Position numbers and translations under genes: made by a program. DNA of 64,000 nt. Origin: Bradyrhizobium tropiciagri. Lineage in GTDB: Bacteria; Pseudomonadota; Alphaproteobacteria; Rhizobiales; Xanthobacteraceae. The notes under the pieces were generated by a model, which did no database searches, was not told the origin of the DNA, and was given only the letters and a program-made list of their open reading frames with translations. Positions 8,787-18,756 of the stretch are shown piece by piece. Position 1 is the stretch's first letter. Every line of letters starts with the position of its first letter. The stretch covers positions 868,001 through 932,000 of the forward strand of contig NZ_JAFCKH010000001.1 in assembly GCF_018130505.1 (NCBI RefSeq), in the 5' to 3' direction.

Positions 8787-9560
8787 TCAGTTGGTCGGCG
8801 CGTCCGGCAGCCCGCCATAGGCGGCCCAGGTGGTGCCCGCGATGTAGCCGGCATCGACCGGCAGGTTGATGCCGGTGACGCCGCTGCTCTGCGGCGATAG
8901 CAGCCAGGCGATTGCCTGCGCCACCTCGATGGGCTCGACCAACCGGTTCATCGCGGTCGGGCGCGCGAGCAACTCCTTGTCGAGCGCGCCCGAGGCGATG
9001 CCGGCCTCGAGCATCGCGGTGCGGGTGAAGCCGGGCGACACCGCGTTGACGCGAACGCCGGCGCGGCCCCATTCGGCGGCGAGCGTTTGCGTGATCTGGA
9101 TGACGCCGGCCTTCGCCGCCGTGTAGGCGTGGATCGGCCCGGAGGTCATGCCGGCCACCGAGGCAACGTTGACGATCGCGCCATGTCGTCGCTTCGCCAT
9201 CGCGACACCGACGCTGCGCGCGACCAGGAAGGTACCGCGCAGGTCGATATTGACCTCGCGGTCCCATTGCTCCATCCGAACCCGCTCGATCGAGTGCATC
9301 TTGCCGAACACGCCGGCGGCATTGACGAGGCCGGTGATCGGGCCGTGCGCCTTCTCGATCTCGGCGATGCCGGCCACGACGGCGCTTTCGCTCGCGACGT
9401 CGAACGGCGCCGGCCAGAGGATGGCGGAGGTTCCGGCCAGCGGCTCCGGCGCGATGTCGACGATCACGACGCGATGCCCTTGATCGGCGAGCAGGGTAGC
9501 GGTCGCGGCGCCGATGCCGCGGCTGCCGCCGGTGACGAGGATGGTGCCGCCTGCGCTCAT
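8787..9560 (-). CDS. SDR family NAD(P)-dependent oxidoreductase
   Basis: A classical 257-residue short-chain dehydrogenase/reductase. The cofactor motif TGGSRGIG is at 10-17, the NAAG motif at 80-83, catalytic Ser at about 134 and YTAAK with Tyr146/Lys150. VVIVD at the end of strand 2 has Asp, favouring NAD(H) over NADP(H). Its start overlaps the TetR stop (ATGA, 9557-9560), so the two are translationally coupled. In the operon it would oxidise a secondary alcohol to the ketone used by the downstream monooxygenase, or reduce it; this step is inferred from context. Confidence 0.9.
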   Translation of the reverse strand: MSAGGTILVTGGSRGIGAATATLLADQGHRVVIVDIAPEPLAGTSAILWPAPFDVASESAVVAGIAEIEKAHGPITGLVNAAGVFGKMHSIERVRMEQWDREVNIDLRGTFLVARSVGVAMAKRRHGAIVNVASVAGMTSGPIHAYTAAKAGVIQITQTLAAEWGRAGVRVNAVSPGFTRTAMLEAGIASGALDKELLARPTAMNRLVEPIEVAQAIAWLLSPQSSGVTGINLPVDAGYIAGTTWAAYGGLPDAPTN

Positions 9561-10201
9561 GACTTTCGTTCCTTGCCGCTAGCGGAGAACAGGCCCTGCG
9601 TGACCAGCTTCCGGTAAGCCGAGATGACGTAGTCGGGCACTGCCGTGACGCCGTGCTCCGAATAGGAGTAGCGGCGGCTGAGATAGCCGCGCGCACCCAT
9701 CAACACCTGGACGATGGCCTCGAACTCTTCGTCGCTGAACGTGTTGGTGGCTCCCGCCGATCGCGCGCGCTGCAGGATCCGCACATAGGCGCTCGAGATG
9801 TTGTCGAAGTGCTTCTGGTAGCCGATCGGCGCAAAGAACTCGGCCTCGTTGAGGATGCGCAGGAACTCCGGCACCTCGCGGATGAAATCGAAGAACGCGC
9901 CGAAGCGCTCGATTTCCTGCCGGGCCTCACTGGCGGTGCCGGTCCGGGCGCGGATGAAACGGACCATATCGAGGCCGATCTTCGGCAGCAGCTGGTCGAG
10001 CAACTCCTGGCGGTTCTCGAAGTGATTGTAGAAGGTGCCCTGGGCGACGCCGGCGGCCTCGGTGATGCGGGCGACCGAGGCTTCGGCGTAGCCGTATTTG
10101 CCGACGATCTTGGTCGCGGCGTCGAAGATCTTCTGCTTGGTCCAGGCGTTGCGCTCGACACGATTGAGCTTCGTCACCTTGGTGGTTTCAGCTTGCCTCA
10201 T
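9557..10201 (-). CDS. TetR/AcrR family transcriptional regulator
   Basis: A 214-residue regulator. The N-terminal helix-turn-helix (about residues 20-65) has the TetR signature KIFDAATKIVGKYGY..SVARITEAAGVAQGTFYNHF; the C-terminal ligand domain is helical and unassigned. It overlaps the acyl-CoA ligase stop (10198-10201) and the SDR start by 4 nt each, so it sits inside the operon it probably controls. The 25-bp palindrome at 11735-11759 in the divergent promoter region is the best operator candidate. A CoA thioester of the pathway substrate is a likely ligand by analogy with other catabolic TetR repressors. Confidence 0.9.
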   Translation of the reverse strand: MRQAETTKVTKLNRVERNAWTKQKIFDAATKIVGKYGYAEASVARITEAAGVAQGTFYNHFENRQELLDQLLPKIGLDMVRFIRARTGTASEARQEIERFGAFFDFIREVPEFLRILNEAEFFAPIGYQKHFDNISSAYVRILQRARSAGATNTFSDEEFEAIVQVLMGARGYLSRRYSYSEHGVTAVPDYVISAYRKLVTQGLFSASGKERKS

Positions 10202-11694
10202 GCTTTGGCCTCGAGTTCGGCGCGGAGCACGCGCTTGAGCACCTTGCCGGATGGATTGCGCGGCAGGCTGTCGCGGATGATGAGCTGTTTCGGCACCTTG
10301 AAGCCGGCGAGGCGGGTGCGGCAGTGATCGGCGAGATCGGACAAATCGAGTTGTGCATGATCCGCGAGCACCACGACGGCGACGGGCTTCTCGCCCCAGC
10401 GCGGGTCGGGCAGGCCGATCATCGCGACCTCGCGCACTTCGGACATCTCATAGATGACGCGCTCGACCTCAGAGGAGGCGATGTTCTCGCCGCCGGAGAT
10501 GATCATGTCCTTCTTGCGGTCGGTGAGGTACAGGAAGCCGTCGGCGTCGAGATAGCCGATGTCGCCGGTGCGGAACCAGTCGCCGAAGAAGGCGGACGCG
10601 GTCTTCTCCGGATCCTTCCAGTAGCCTTGAGTGACCTTCGGGCCGCGCAGGCAGATCTCGCCGTTCTGCCCGGCGGGCAGGCGCTTGCCGGCATCGTCGC
10701 GGATCTCGATCTCGACATGGGCGATGGCGCGGCCGGTCGAGCCGATCTTCTCGATCTCGCGGCCCGGCTCCATGAAGGTGTCGCCGCCGCAGCTTTCGGT
10801 GAGCCCATAGGCATCGATGTAGCGCGCGCCCTTGAAGTAGTCGGAGAAGGCGCGGATGCGCACCTCGGGCGTCTTCTCGCCGCCGCCGATCGCCCATTGC
10901 AGGCTGGAGACGTCGTAGCGCTCGCGGTTCGGGCAAGTGAGCAGCGCCGTCGTCATGACGGGCGCGAACCACGCGGCGTTCAGCTTCTCACGTTCGATCG
11001 CGGCCAGCGCCGGCTCCGGTTCGAAGCTGCGATGGATGCACAGCATGCCGCCGTGCCAGAGCACCGCGATGCCGGGCAGGTCGAGCGCGCCGACGTGATA
11101 GAGCGGACCGACGACGAGCAGCCGCGTGTCGGCATTGAGCCCGAGCACCAGCGTCTGGTCGGCCGACTTCCAGTAGATGTTCTCGTAGCTGAGCATCACG
11201 CCCTTGGGGCGGTCGGTGGTGCCGGACGTGTACATCAGCCGCATCAGGTCGCGGGGCTGGCGCACATGCATCGGGGCGCGCGCGATATCCGGCGCGAGAT
11301 TGGTGACGCCGGATTGCGCGACCTCGTCGAGCAGCACCACCGGCGCGCCGCCGGCTGCGATCGCCGCGAATTCCTCGTCGGCGATCAGAAGGCGCGCGCC
11401 GGAGTTGCCGACGATGTAGCCGACCTCGTCGGCCGACAGGCGGTAGTTGATCGGCAGGAACACCGCGCCGATGTGGCTGGCCGCGAACACCAGTTCGAGG
11501 AAGGCCGTGCTGTTCTTCATCAGGACGGCGACGACATCACCGGGGCCGATGCCGCGCGCGGCAAGCCAGCCGCCGGCCTGACGGATCCGCAGGTCGAAAT
11601 CCGCGTAGGCGATGTCCTCGCCGCGATATTTCAGCGCACAGCGATCCGGCGTCCGCCTGGCATGAAACGCGATGAAGCTGGAAAGATTGATCAT
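10198..11694 (-). CDS. AMP-binding acyl-CoA synthetase (fatty-acid-CoA ligase type)
   Basis: A 498-residue ANL-superfamily ligase that activates a carboxylic acid to its CoA thioester via an acyl-adenylate. The phosphate-binding loop MYTSGTTDRPKG is at about 154-165, the A5 region is YGLTESCGGD, A7/A8 is RTGDIGYLDADG and TDRKKDMIISGGEN, and the C-terminal NPSGKVLKR gives catalytic Lys at about 484. It is first in the leftward operon and faces the ABC importer across a 169-nt divergent promoter region. It probably activates the acid that the ring-opening or oxygenation steps generate. Confidence 0.92.
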   Translation of the reverse strand: MINLSSFIAFHARRTPDRCALKYRGEDIAYADFDLRIRQAGGWLAARGIGPGDVVAVLMKNSTAFLELVFAASHIGAVFLPINYRLSADEVGYIVGNSGARLLIADEEFAAIAAGGAPVVLLDEVAQSGVTNLAPDIARAPMHVRQPRDLMRLMYTSGTTDRPKGVMLSYENIYWKSADQTLVLGLNADTRLLVVGPLYHVGALDLPGIAVLWHGGMLCIHRSFEPEPALAAIEREKLNAAWFAPVMTTALLTCPNRERYDVSSLQWAIGGGEKTPEVRIRAFSDYFKGARYIDAYGLTESCGGDTFMEPGREIEKIGSTGRAIAHVEIEIRDDAGKRLPAGQNGEICLRGPKVTQGYWKDPEKTASAFFGDWFRTGDIGYLDADGFLYLTDRKKDMIISGGENIASSEVERVIYEMSEVREVAMIGLPDPRWGEKPVAVVVLADHAQLDLSDLADHCRTRLAGFKVPKQLIIRDSLPRNPSGKVLKRVLRAELEAKA

Positions 11695-11734
11695 TCGCCG
11701 TCCATGGGCCGATTTCCGGCGCCGTTTCTCCCTG

Positions 11735-11759
11735 GATGAATTATGACTCGTAATTCATC
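11735..11759. promoter_or_regulatory. Probable TetR operator, 25-bp near-perfect palindrome
   Basis: GATGAATTA (11735-11743) and TAATTCATC (11751-11759) are exact reverse complements around TGACTCG, which is also symmetric except for one pair of positions. The site lies between the divergent ligase and substrate-binding-protein genes. A TTGACG -35-like hexamer (11766-11771) for the rightward genes starts 6 nt after it. The local AT-richness contrasts with the GC-rich surroundings. Binding by the TetR protein at 9557-10201 is inferred. Confidence 0.7.
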
Positions 11760-11863
11760 TTTGGCTTGACGTCACCCCCCTTGCTCTGAAAACATTGTGG
11801 CCACGGAGACGAAACGATCTCCGAGAGGGATTTGGGAAACGCCAACCCGACAGGGAGGGGAAG

Positions 11864-13123
11864 ATGACGAGAACCCGTAAACCGGGCATCAGCCGACGTG
11901 CGACTCTTGCGCTGATGGGCGCCGGTGCGGCGAGCGTCGCAGCGCCATGGGTGGCGCGCGCACAGGCCAAGACCATCAAGATTGGCATGCCGACCATCCT
12001 GTCCGGCCGCGTCGCGCAGCTCGGCACATCCTCGCGCAACGCGGTGATGCTGGAAGTCGAGAAGGTCAATGCCGCCGGTGGCCTTGCCGGCCGGCAGATC
12101 GAGATGGTGATCCGCGACTCCAAGGGACAGCCGCAGGAAGCCGCGCGCATCGCCCGCGAACTGGTCAACACCGACGGCTGCGAGATGCTGTTCGATGGCG
12201 AGGCGTCGTCGGGATCGTTCGCGGTTCACGAGGTGGCGCGCGATCTCGGCGTGCTCTGCATCCACACCTGCTCGGAAGCCTCGTCGCTGACGGCCGATCC
12301 CAAGCAGCACATCCCGAACGCATTCCGCTGCGTGCGGCAGGGCATTCACGACTCGATCGTCGGCGCCAGCTACGCGGCGCAGATCTCGAAGGCGAAGGGC
12401 CTGAAGACGTGGGCGACCTGCTCGCCCGACTATGCCTATGGCCGCGACACCACCGGCGAGTTCGTGCTGTACCTGAAGAAGTTCGCGCCCGACGTCGAGA
12501 TCATCAGCGAGTCCTGGCCGAAGCTGTTCCAGCCCGACTACACCGAGGTTGTCACCAAGATCCTGCAGGCAAAGCCGCAGGCGCTGTATTCGTGTCTGTG
12601 GGGCGGCGATCTCACCTCCTACATCGACCAGGCCAACATCTACGCGATGTTCAGCCAGATGGAGGTGTTCGCGGTCAACATGGCCGACTACACCGCGCTC
12701 ACCGTGGTGAAGAACCTGCCCAAGGGCATCCATTCCGGCGACCGCTACATCAAGACCTTCCCGCCGACGCCGGAGAATGCGGCGTGGGGCGATGCCTACA
12801 AGGCGAAGTACAACGAGTATCCGACCAACTGGTCGTGGCAGAACGCGACCGCGGTGATGTTCCTCGACGCGGCCGTCAAGAAGGCAAACTCGACCGACGG
12901 CAAGAAGGTCGCGGAAGCGCTCACCGGGCTGACCATCAAGTGCCCGTTCGGCGCCGATGGCACCGTGACGATGCGCGCCGAGGACCGCACGCTGGTCGGC
13001 TACGCGATTGGCTGGGGCACCACGATCCCGCAGGAGCCTTATGTGCCCGACGTGAAGGCCGGCGACTGGAAGACGATCTTCGAGCTCGAGGCCGAGTGGA
13101 AGAAGAGCAAGGGTTACACCTGA
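11864..13123 (+). CDS. ABC transporter substrate-binding protein (LivK-type, Tat signal)
   Basis: A 419-residue periplasmic binding protein of the type 1 hydrophobic-amino-acid family. The N-terminus TRKPGISRRATLALMG with a hydrophobic stretch and cleavage after ARAQA at about residue 33 fits a twin-arginine-type signal. The mature chain begins KTIKIGMPTILSGR, typical of LivK-like proteins. The ATG at 11864 follows AGGGAGGGG; the upstream frame is rejected because it lacks a signal. It starts the rightward operon, and permeases and ATPases follow. Proteins of this family beside CoA-ligase genes often bind aromatic or other carboxylates rather than leucine, so the ligand is open. Confidence 0.9.
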   Translation: MTRTRKPGISRRATLALMGAGAASVAAPWVARAQAKTIKIGMPTILSGRVAQLGTSSRNAVMLEVEKVNAAGGLAGRQIEMVIRDSKGQPQEAARIARELVNTDGCEMLFDGEASSGSFAVHEVARDLGVLCIHTCSEASSLTADPKQHIPNAFRCVRQGIHDSIVGASYAAQISKAKGLKTWATCSPDYAYGRDTTGEFVLYLKKFAPDVEIISESWPKLFQPDYTEVVTKILQAKPQALYSCLWGGDLTSYIDQANIYAMFSQMEVFAVNMADYTALTVVKNLPKGIHSGDRYIKTFPPTPENAAWGDAYKAKYNEYPTNWSWQNATAVMFLDAAVKKANSTDGKKVAEALTGLTIKCPFGADGTVTMRAEDRTLVGYAIGWGTTIPQEPYVPDVKAGDWKTIFELEAEWKKSKGYT

Positions 13124-13219
13124 CCTGCACACGCGGCGCGAGGCGGCAAACGGCTGCCTCACGCCGTCGACATTCTCATCGGGCGCGCTGCAGTTGCGCG
13201 CCGTAATGGATGGCTTCCC

Positions 13220-14122
13220 GTGGACCTCGACGCGCTTGCCAGCTGTCTCGCCAGTCCAGCCTGCCTGGTGACGCAAACCACCAGCGGCCTGATCATCGGC
13301 ATGCTGCTCTTCCTGGTCGCCGTGGGGCTGACCTTGATCTTCGGCGTGCTGAAGGTCGTCAATTTCAGCCACGGCGCCTTCTATATGTTCGGCGCCTATT
13401 TCGCGATGACTGCCTACCAGCTCACCGGCAGCTTCGCGCTGGCGATGCTGTGCGGCGCGGCGGGCACCGCGCTGCTCGGCCTGATCTTCGAGCGGGCCTT
13501 CATGAGTCGGGTCTACGGTGCCGACGTGCTGATGCAGCTTTTGGTCTGCTACGCCTTCGTGCTGATCTTCGACGATGTCGTCCGCATGATCTGGGGACCG
13601 GAATTCAAGTCGATGGGTATGCCGTCGGCGTTTCAGGTGCCGCCGCTGTTCATCGCCGGCGGCGTGGTGCCGCCGTATTATCTGCTGCTGATCGGCGTGG
13701 CGCTGGCCGCCGCCGTGATCCTCGGGCTCGGGCTGGCACGCTCCAGGATCGGCAAGGTGATCCGCGCCGCCGCGCATAACCCCGGGATGGTCTCCGCGCT
13801 CGGCATCAACACCGGGCTGATCTATGGCGGTGTGTTCGCGCTCGGCGGCATGCTGGCCGGCCTCGCGGGTGCGCTGGCCGCGCCAGTGCGCTCGCTGACG
13901 CCGGGCATGGGGTTCTCGGTGCTGATCGAATCCTTCATCGTCACCGTGATCGGCGGCATGGGCTCGATCCTCGGTGCGCTGATCGGCGCGCTCCTGATCG
14001 GTCTGATCCGCTCGTTCGGCTCGCTCGGCTTCCCGCTGTTCACCGAAGGGTTGATGTACCTCTTCATGGTGATCGTGCTGGTGTCGCGCCCGACCGGCCT
14101 GTTCGGCAAGGAGGTCGCATGA
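13220..14122 (+). CDS. LivH-type ABC transporter permease
   Basis: A 300-residue inner-membrane permease with about eight hydrophobic segments. VVNFSHGAFYMFGAYFA and the C-terminal SFIVTVIGGMGSILGALIGALLIG are family hallmarks. The start is a GTG at 13220, the first in-frame start that gives the usual N-terminus; ATGs at 13206 and 13210 are out of frame. Its stop overlaps the LivM-type start (ATGA, 14119-14122). It would form the translocation channel with the next gene. Confidence 0.9.
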   Translation: MDLDALASCLASPACLVTQTTSGLIIGMLLFLVAVGLTLIFGVLKVVNFSHGAFYMFGAYFAMTAYQLTGSFALAMLCGAAGTALLGLIFERAFMSRVYGADVLMQLLVCYAFVLIFDDVVRMIWGPEFKSMGMPSAFQVPPLFIAGGVVPPYYLLLIGVALAAAVILGLGLARSRIGKVIRAAAHNPGMVSALGINTGLIYGGVFALGGMLAGLAGALAAPVRSLTPGMGFSVLIESFIVTVIGGMGSILGALIGALLIGLIRSFGSLGFPLFTEGLMYLFMVIVLVSRPTGLFGKEVA

Positions 14123-15138
14123 CCGAATTGCAGGCCGGGCAGGGAACGCAACCCCTCGAGGTTCCGCGGATCGACGCGCGCCCGCAGCGCTACCGCGATG
14201 TCCTGATCGCGCTGGTGGCGTTCGCCGTGCTGGCGCTGCTGCCGATGATCTTCGGCAGCAAGTCGCTGCTCGACTTCGTGATCCGTTGCTCGGCTTATGG
14301 GCTGTTCGCCACCTCGCTCAATCTCCTGGTCGGCTACACCGGGTTGATCTCGTTCGGTCACGGCATGTTCTTCGGCCTCGGCGCCTACGGCTTCGGCCTG
14401 ATGATGCAGAAGACCGGCGTGCCGATCCCGGTTGCCTTCGTCGCCACGCTGGTGATCACCACGGTGGTGGCCGCCGTGATCGGCGCGATCTGCGTGCGGC
14501 TGAAGGAAATCTACTTCGCGTTCGTTACGCTGGCGTTCCAGATGCTGATCCACTCGACCATCCTGTCGTGGCAGTCGCTGACCGGCGGCGACCAGGGGCT
14601 GCGCGGCGGCATTCCGCGGCCGCCGCTCCTCGGCATCGACCTGTCGAACCATCTGCATCTCTACATCATGAGCTGCGCGCTGCTGGTGATCGGGCTGCTC
14701 TTGATGCGCCAGATCGCGCAGTCGCCGTTCGGCTACACGCTGCGCATGATCCGTGACAACGCCACCCGGGCGAGCTTCATCGGCATCGACGTCTGGCGCG
14801 CCAAGCTGACCATCTTCGTGCTGGCGGCACTGTTCGCCTCCACCGGCGGCATGATCATGGCGCTGTTCGTCTCCGGCGCCTATCCGGAATTCGCCTACTG
14901 GACGATCTCGGGCGAGGGCATCTTCATCAACATGCTCGGCGGCGTCACCACTTTCCTCGGGCCGATGGTCGGCACGGTGCTGCTGCTGATCCTCAACGAC
15001 ACCGTGACGCGCCTGACCGAGTATCACGGCATCGTACTCGGCATCGTGATCCTGTTCTTCGCCATCGGCCTGCGCAAGGGCCTGATGGATTTCGTCGTCG
15101 AGTGGGTCGCGCAGCGTCGCGAGAAGGCGAACGGCTAG
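14119..15138 (+). CDS. LivM-type ABC transporter permease
   Basis: A 339-residue permease. A polar N-terminal leader of about 30 residues is followed by around nine to ten hydrophobic segments. LLVGYTGLISFGHGMFFGLGAY (starting near residue 70) and the cytoplasmic loop SPFGYTLRMIRDN are characteristic. It is coupled to the preceding LivH-type gene by a 4-nt overlap and is 2 nt ahead of the ATPase gene, forming one heterodimeric channel. Confidence 0.9.
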   Translation: MTELQAGQGTQPLEVPRIDARPQRYRDVLIALVAFAVLALLPMIFGSKSLLDFVIRCSAYGLFATSLNLLVGYTGLISFGHGMFFGLGAYGFGLMMQKTGVPIPVAFVATLVITTVVAAVIGAICVRLKEIYFAFVTLAFQMLIHSTILSWQSLTGGDQGLRGGIPRPPLLGIDLSNHLHLYIMSCALLVIGLLLMRQIAQSPFGYTLRMIRDNATRASFIGIDVWRAKLTIFVLAALFASTGGMIMALFVSGAYPEFAYWTISGEGIFINMLGGVTTFLGPMVGTVLLLILNDTVTRLTEYHGIVLGIVILFFAIGLRKGLMDFVVEWVAQRREKANG

Positions 15139-15140
15139 CC

Positions 15141-15895
15141 ATGCTGGAGATCCGCGGACTCTCGAAATCCTTTGGCGGCGTCAAGGCGACGGACAATGTC
15201 TCGCTCGACTTCGCCGACGGTTCGCTCACGGCGGTGATCGGCCCCAACGGCGCCGGCAAAAGCACGTTCTTCAACCTGATCACGGGGGCGCTGCGACCGG
15301 ATGCCGGCCAGATCCTGCTCAACGGCGTCGACATGGCGGGCAAGACGCCCCCTGAGATCGTGGGTCACGGCATCGGCCGCGCCTTTCAGGTCGCGAGCAT
15401 CTTCCCCTCGCTGACGGTGGAGGAGACGATGCTCGCCACGGTCTGCGCCGATCAGCGCCGCGCCGGCGTGATGCATCGCCGCTTTCCACTGGCCGAGACG
15501 CGCGACCGCGCCGAGCATGCCATGGAACTGCTCGGCCTCGCCAACAAGCGCAACCGGACTGCGGCGACACTATCGCATGGCGACCAGAAACTGCTCGATA
15601 TTGCGCTCGCGCTGGTGCTCGATCCGAGAGTCCTGCTGCTCGACGAGCCGACCGCCGGCATGGGTACCGAGGAGCGTTGGCGCATGATCGACAAGGTGCG
15701 CGAGCTCTGGGAGAAGCAGAAGATCACGGTGGTGTTCATCGAGCACGACATGGACATCGTGTTCAAGATCGCGCCGCAGATCGTCGTGCTGTGCTATGGC
15801 CGCATCCTCGCGACCGGCACGCCCGACGCGATCCGCAGGAACGATGCCGTGATCGAGGCCTATCTCGGCAGCGAAGATCATGCGGGAGCCGTGGC

Positions 15896-15899
<4 letters not shown>
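15141..15899 (+). CDS. LivG-type ABC transporter ATP-binding protein
   Basis: A 252-residue ATPase. Walker A is GPNGAGKST (about 33-41), Walker B is VLLLDEPTAG, the H-loop is FIEHDMD, and the signature segment is degenerate (LSHGDQK in place of LSGGQ), as is common in LivG-type subunits. The ATG at 15141 starts the fold (MLEIRGLSKSFGG). The stop overlaps the next ATPase (ATGA, 15896-15899). It would energise island 1 import together with its partner. Confidence 0.92.
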
Positions 15900-16612
<713 letters not shown>

Positions 16613-16633
16613 GCTCTTCACACGGGAGGACAT

Positions 16634-17833
16634 ATGGCGGGCAGACTGACGCCGACGCACGAGGCGCCGTATCGCGGCCTCAAGGTGCTGGATCTCGGGC
16701 AGGGCATCGCGTCGCCCTATTGCGCGATGCTGCTCGGGGTCTACGGCGCCGACGTCATCAAGATCGAGCCGCCGGAAGGTGACTGGTCGCGCTATCTCGG
16801 GACCACCTACGGCAGTCATACGACGCTGTCGGCGGTCTATAACCGCGGCAAGCGCAGCCTGTGTCTCGACATGAAGCACAAGGACGGGATCGCGATCGCG
16901 CAGCGTCTCGCGAAGGAAGCCGATGTGCTGATCGAGGGCTTCCGTCCCGGCGTCGCCGAGCGGCTCGGGCTCGGCTATGAAAGCCTGTCGCGCGACAATC
17001 CCGGCCTGGTGTATCTCTCGGTCAGCGGCTTCGGGCAGACTGGGCCATATGCAAAGCGGCCCGGTTCGGATTCGGTGGCGCAGGCCTTCTCCGGACTGGT
17101 TTCCGTCAATCTCGGCACTGACGGCGTGCCGCACCGGGTCGGTACCACGATCTCCGACGTTGTCACCGGCGTCTATGCGTTCCAGGCCATTGCGACGACA
17201 CTGTTCGCGCGCGCGACCGTCGGCACCGGGCGCTGGATCGACGTCAATCTCTGCCAGTCGACGGCGGCGCTGCTCGGCCACAAGGTGGCGGAGTTCGTCC
17301 TCGAAGGTGGCGCACCTCGTGCGCTCAACGTGCCCGCTGGCACCTATCAGACCCAGGACGGCTGGATGATGGTGACGCTGGTGAACGAGCCGCAGTACAA
17401 ACGGCTGTGCGGTGCGATCGACCGTGAGGATCTCGCCAACGATCCGCGCTTCGCCGACTTCGCCCGGCGCGCCGACGCTGCCGATGCACTGATCCCGCAG
17501 CTGCGCGAGGTGTTTTTGACCCAGCCGACCGAGGCCTGGCTGGCGCGGCTGCACGCTGCCGATATCATCGCCGAGCGGATCCTCAATCCCGGCGAATGGC
17601 TGCACAACGCCCATGTCGAGGCGACCAGGGCGTCGGTGCGCCAGGACACGCCCGGCGTTGGTGCGGTCTACACACCGCGGACGCCGGGCATCGCAAGCCT
17701 GTCCGAGGACCGGCTGTGTCCCGCGCCTGATGTCGGGCAGGACAGCCGCGCGGTGCTTGCAGAGGCCGGATTTGCGGACGCGGAGATCGACGGCCTGCTG
17801 CAGTCCGGCGCCGTGCGGCAAGCCAGGAGATAG
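16634..17833 (+). CDS. Family III CoA-transferase (CaiB/BaiF)
   Basis: A 399-residue class III CoA-transferase that moves CoA between carboxylic acids through an aspartyl-CoA anhydride. The N-terminal LKVLDLGQGIASPYCAMLLGVYGADVIKIEPP is the nucleotide-binding start of the family, and the catalytic Asp is probably Asp175 in TTISDVVTG. GGGAGGA precedes the ATG at optimal spacing. It sits between the importer and the enoyl-CoA hydratase, 12 nt ahead of the latter. It may activate the imported acid using a pathway acyl-CoA as donor. A racemase of the same fold (AMACR-type) is the alternative. Confidence 0.9.
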   Translation: MAGRLTPTHEAPYRGLKVLDLGQGIASPYCAMLLGVYGADVIKIEPPEGDWSRYLGTTYGSHTTLSAVYNRGKRSLCLDMKHKDGIAIAQRLAKEADVLIEGFRPGVAERLGLGYESLSRDNPGLVYLSVSGFGQTGPYAKRPGSDSVAQAFSGLVSVNLGTDGVPHRVGTTISDVVTGVYAFQAIATTLFARATVGTGRWIDVNLCQSTAALLGHKVAEFVLEGGAPRALNVPAGTYQTQDGWMMVTLVNEPQYKRLCGAIDREDLANDPRFADFARRADAADALIPQLREVFLTQPTEAWLARLHAADIIAERILNPGEWLHNAHVEATRASVRQDTPGVGAVYTPRTPGIASLSEDRLCPAPDVGQDSRAVLAEAGFADAEIDGLLQSGAVRQARR

Positions 17834-17845
17834 CGGGAGGACATC

Positions 17846-18619
17846 ATGACGGAGCTCGTTCGTTACGAGGTTGCCGACCAGATCGCCGAGATCGTGCTGG
17901 ATCGCGCACCGGTCAATGCGCTCAGCATCCCCTTGATCGACGCGCTGCTGGCGGCGCTGGCGAAGGCGCGAGATGATGCGGCGGTGCGCGCCGTGATCAT
18001 CCGCAGCGCCCACAAGGTGTTTTGCGCCGGCCTCGATCTCGACATTGTCAGGGGCAAGCCCGCGATCGAGGTCAAGGCGTTCCTCGAGAAGCTCTACTTC
18101 GCCCTGAACGACACGCAGTACCGTATGGGCAAGCCGACCATCGCGGCGATCGACGGCGCGGTGCGGGCCGGCGGCATGACGATCGCGATTTCCTGCGACA
18201 TGATCGTCGCGGGTGACGGCTCGACGTTCGGCTATCCCGAGATCGATGTCGGCCTGATCCCGGCGATCCACTTCGTGCAATTGCCGCGGCTGGTGGGCAA
18301 GCACCAGGCGTTCGGCCCGCTGTTCCTCGGCGAGCCGTTCGATGCGGCGACCGCTTTCCGCATGGGCCTGCTCAGCGAAGTGGTGCCGAAGGGCACCGCT
18401 CTCGACCGGGCGCGCGAGATCGCACGCAAGCTCGCCGCGAAGTCGCCGATCGTGATGAAGATCGGCCGCGATGCCTTCATGCGCGCGGTCGACGCGGATT
18501 TCCGCCGCTCGGTGGAGAATACGGCGGAAAGTTTCGTGGTGGTCGCATCGACCGAGGATTGCCAGGAAGGGCTGAATGCGTTCGTCGAGAAGCGGACGCC
18601 CAACTACAAGGGGCGATAG
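17846..18619 (+). CDS. Enoyl-CoA hydratase/isomerase family protein
   Basis: A 257-residue crotonase-fold protein. The oxyanion-hole segments are HKVFCAGLDL (about 51-60) and IDGAVRAGGMTIAISCDMI (about 99-117), and the YPEIDVGLIPA region follows. The usual second catalytic Glu position is not clearly conserved in that segment, so isomerase or hydrolase activity is possible. GGGAGGACATC precedes the ATG. It works on a CoA ester between the CoA-transferase and thiolase steps of island 1. Confidence 0.88.
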   Translation: MTELVRYEVADQIAEIVLDRAPVNALSIPLIDALLAALAKARDDAAVRAVIIRSAHKVFCAGLDLDIVRGKPAIEVKAFLEKLYFALNDTQYRMGKPTIAAIDGAVRAGGMTIAISCDMIVAGDGSTFGYPEIDVGLIPAIHFVQLPRLVGKHQAFGPLFLGEPFDAATAFRMGLLSEVVPKGTALDRAREIARKLAAKSPIVMKIGRDAFMRAVDADFRRSVENTAESFVVVASTEDCQEGLNAFVEKRTPNYKGR

Positions 18620-18694
18620 AACGGCGTGGCCGCCGCACGGAATATGGCGAGCGGACGGGCGTCCGCAGTAGCCCTGCGCAGTCGGCGCCGCGAA

Positions 18695-18723
18695 TTGACA
18701 TTGGTGCGGGATCGGCGGCAAAT
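18695..18723 (+). promoter_or_regulatory. Possible sigma-70-type promoter before the thiolase gene
   Basis: TTGACA (18695-18700) is 17 nt from GCAAAT (18718-18723), 33 nt before the thiolase ATG. The -35 is perfect and the -10 weak. It would allow expression of the thiolase apart from the long operon across the 137-nt gap. Confidence 0.35.
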
Positions 18724-18756
18724 GGCGCAAACCAATACTGTCGAGAGGAAACCATC

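Noticed and set aside
7565-8869. A 434-codon plus-strand frame opposite the monooxygenase gene
   Set aside because: Low-complexity Arg/Asp/Ala pattern; the minus strand carries clear FAD and Baeyer-Villiger motifs.
11741-13777. A 678-codon minus-strand frame opposite the first substrate-binding protein and permease
   Set aside because: Same shadow composition; it would run through the operator palindrome and divergent promoter.
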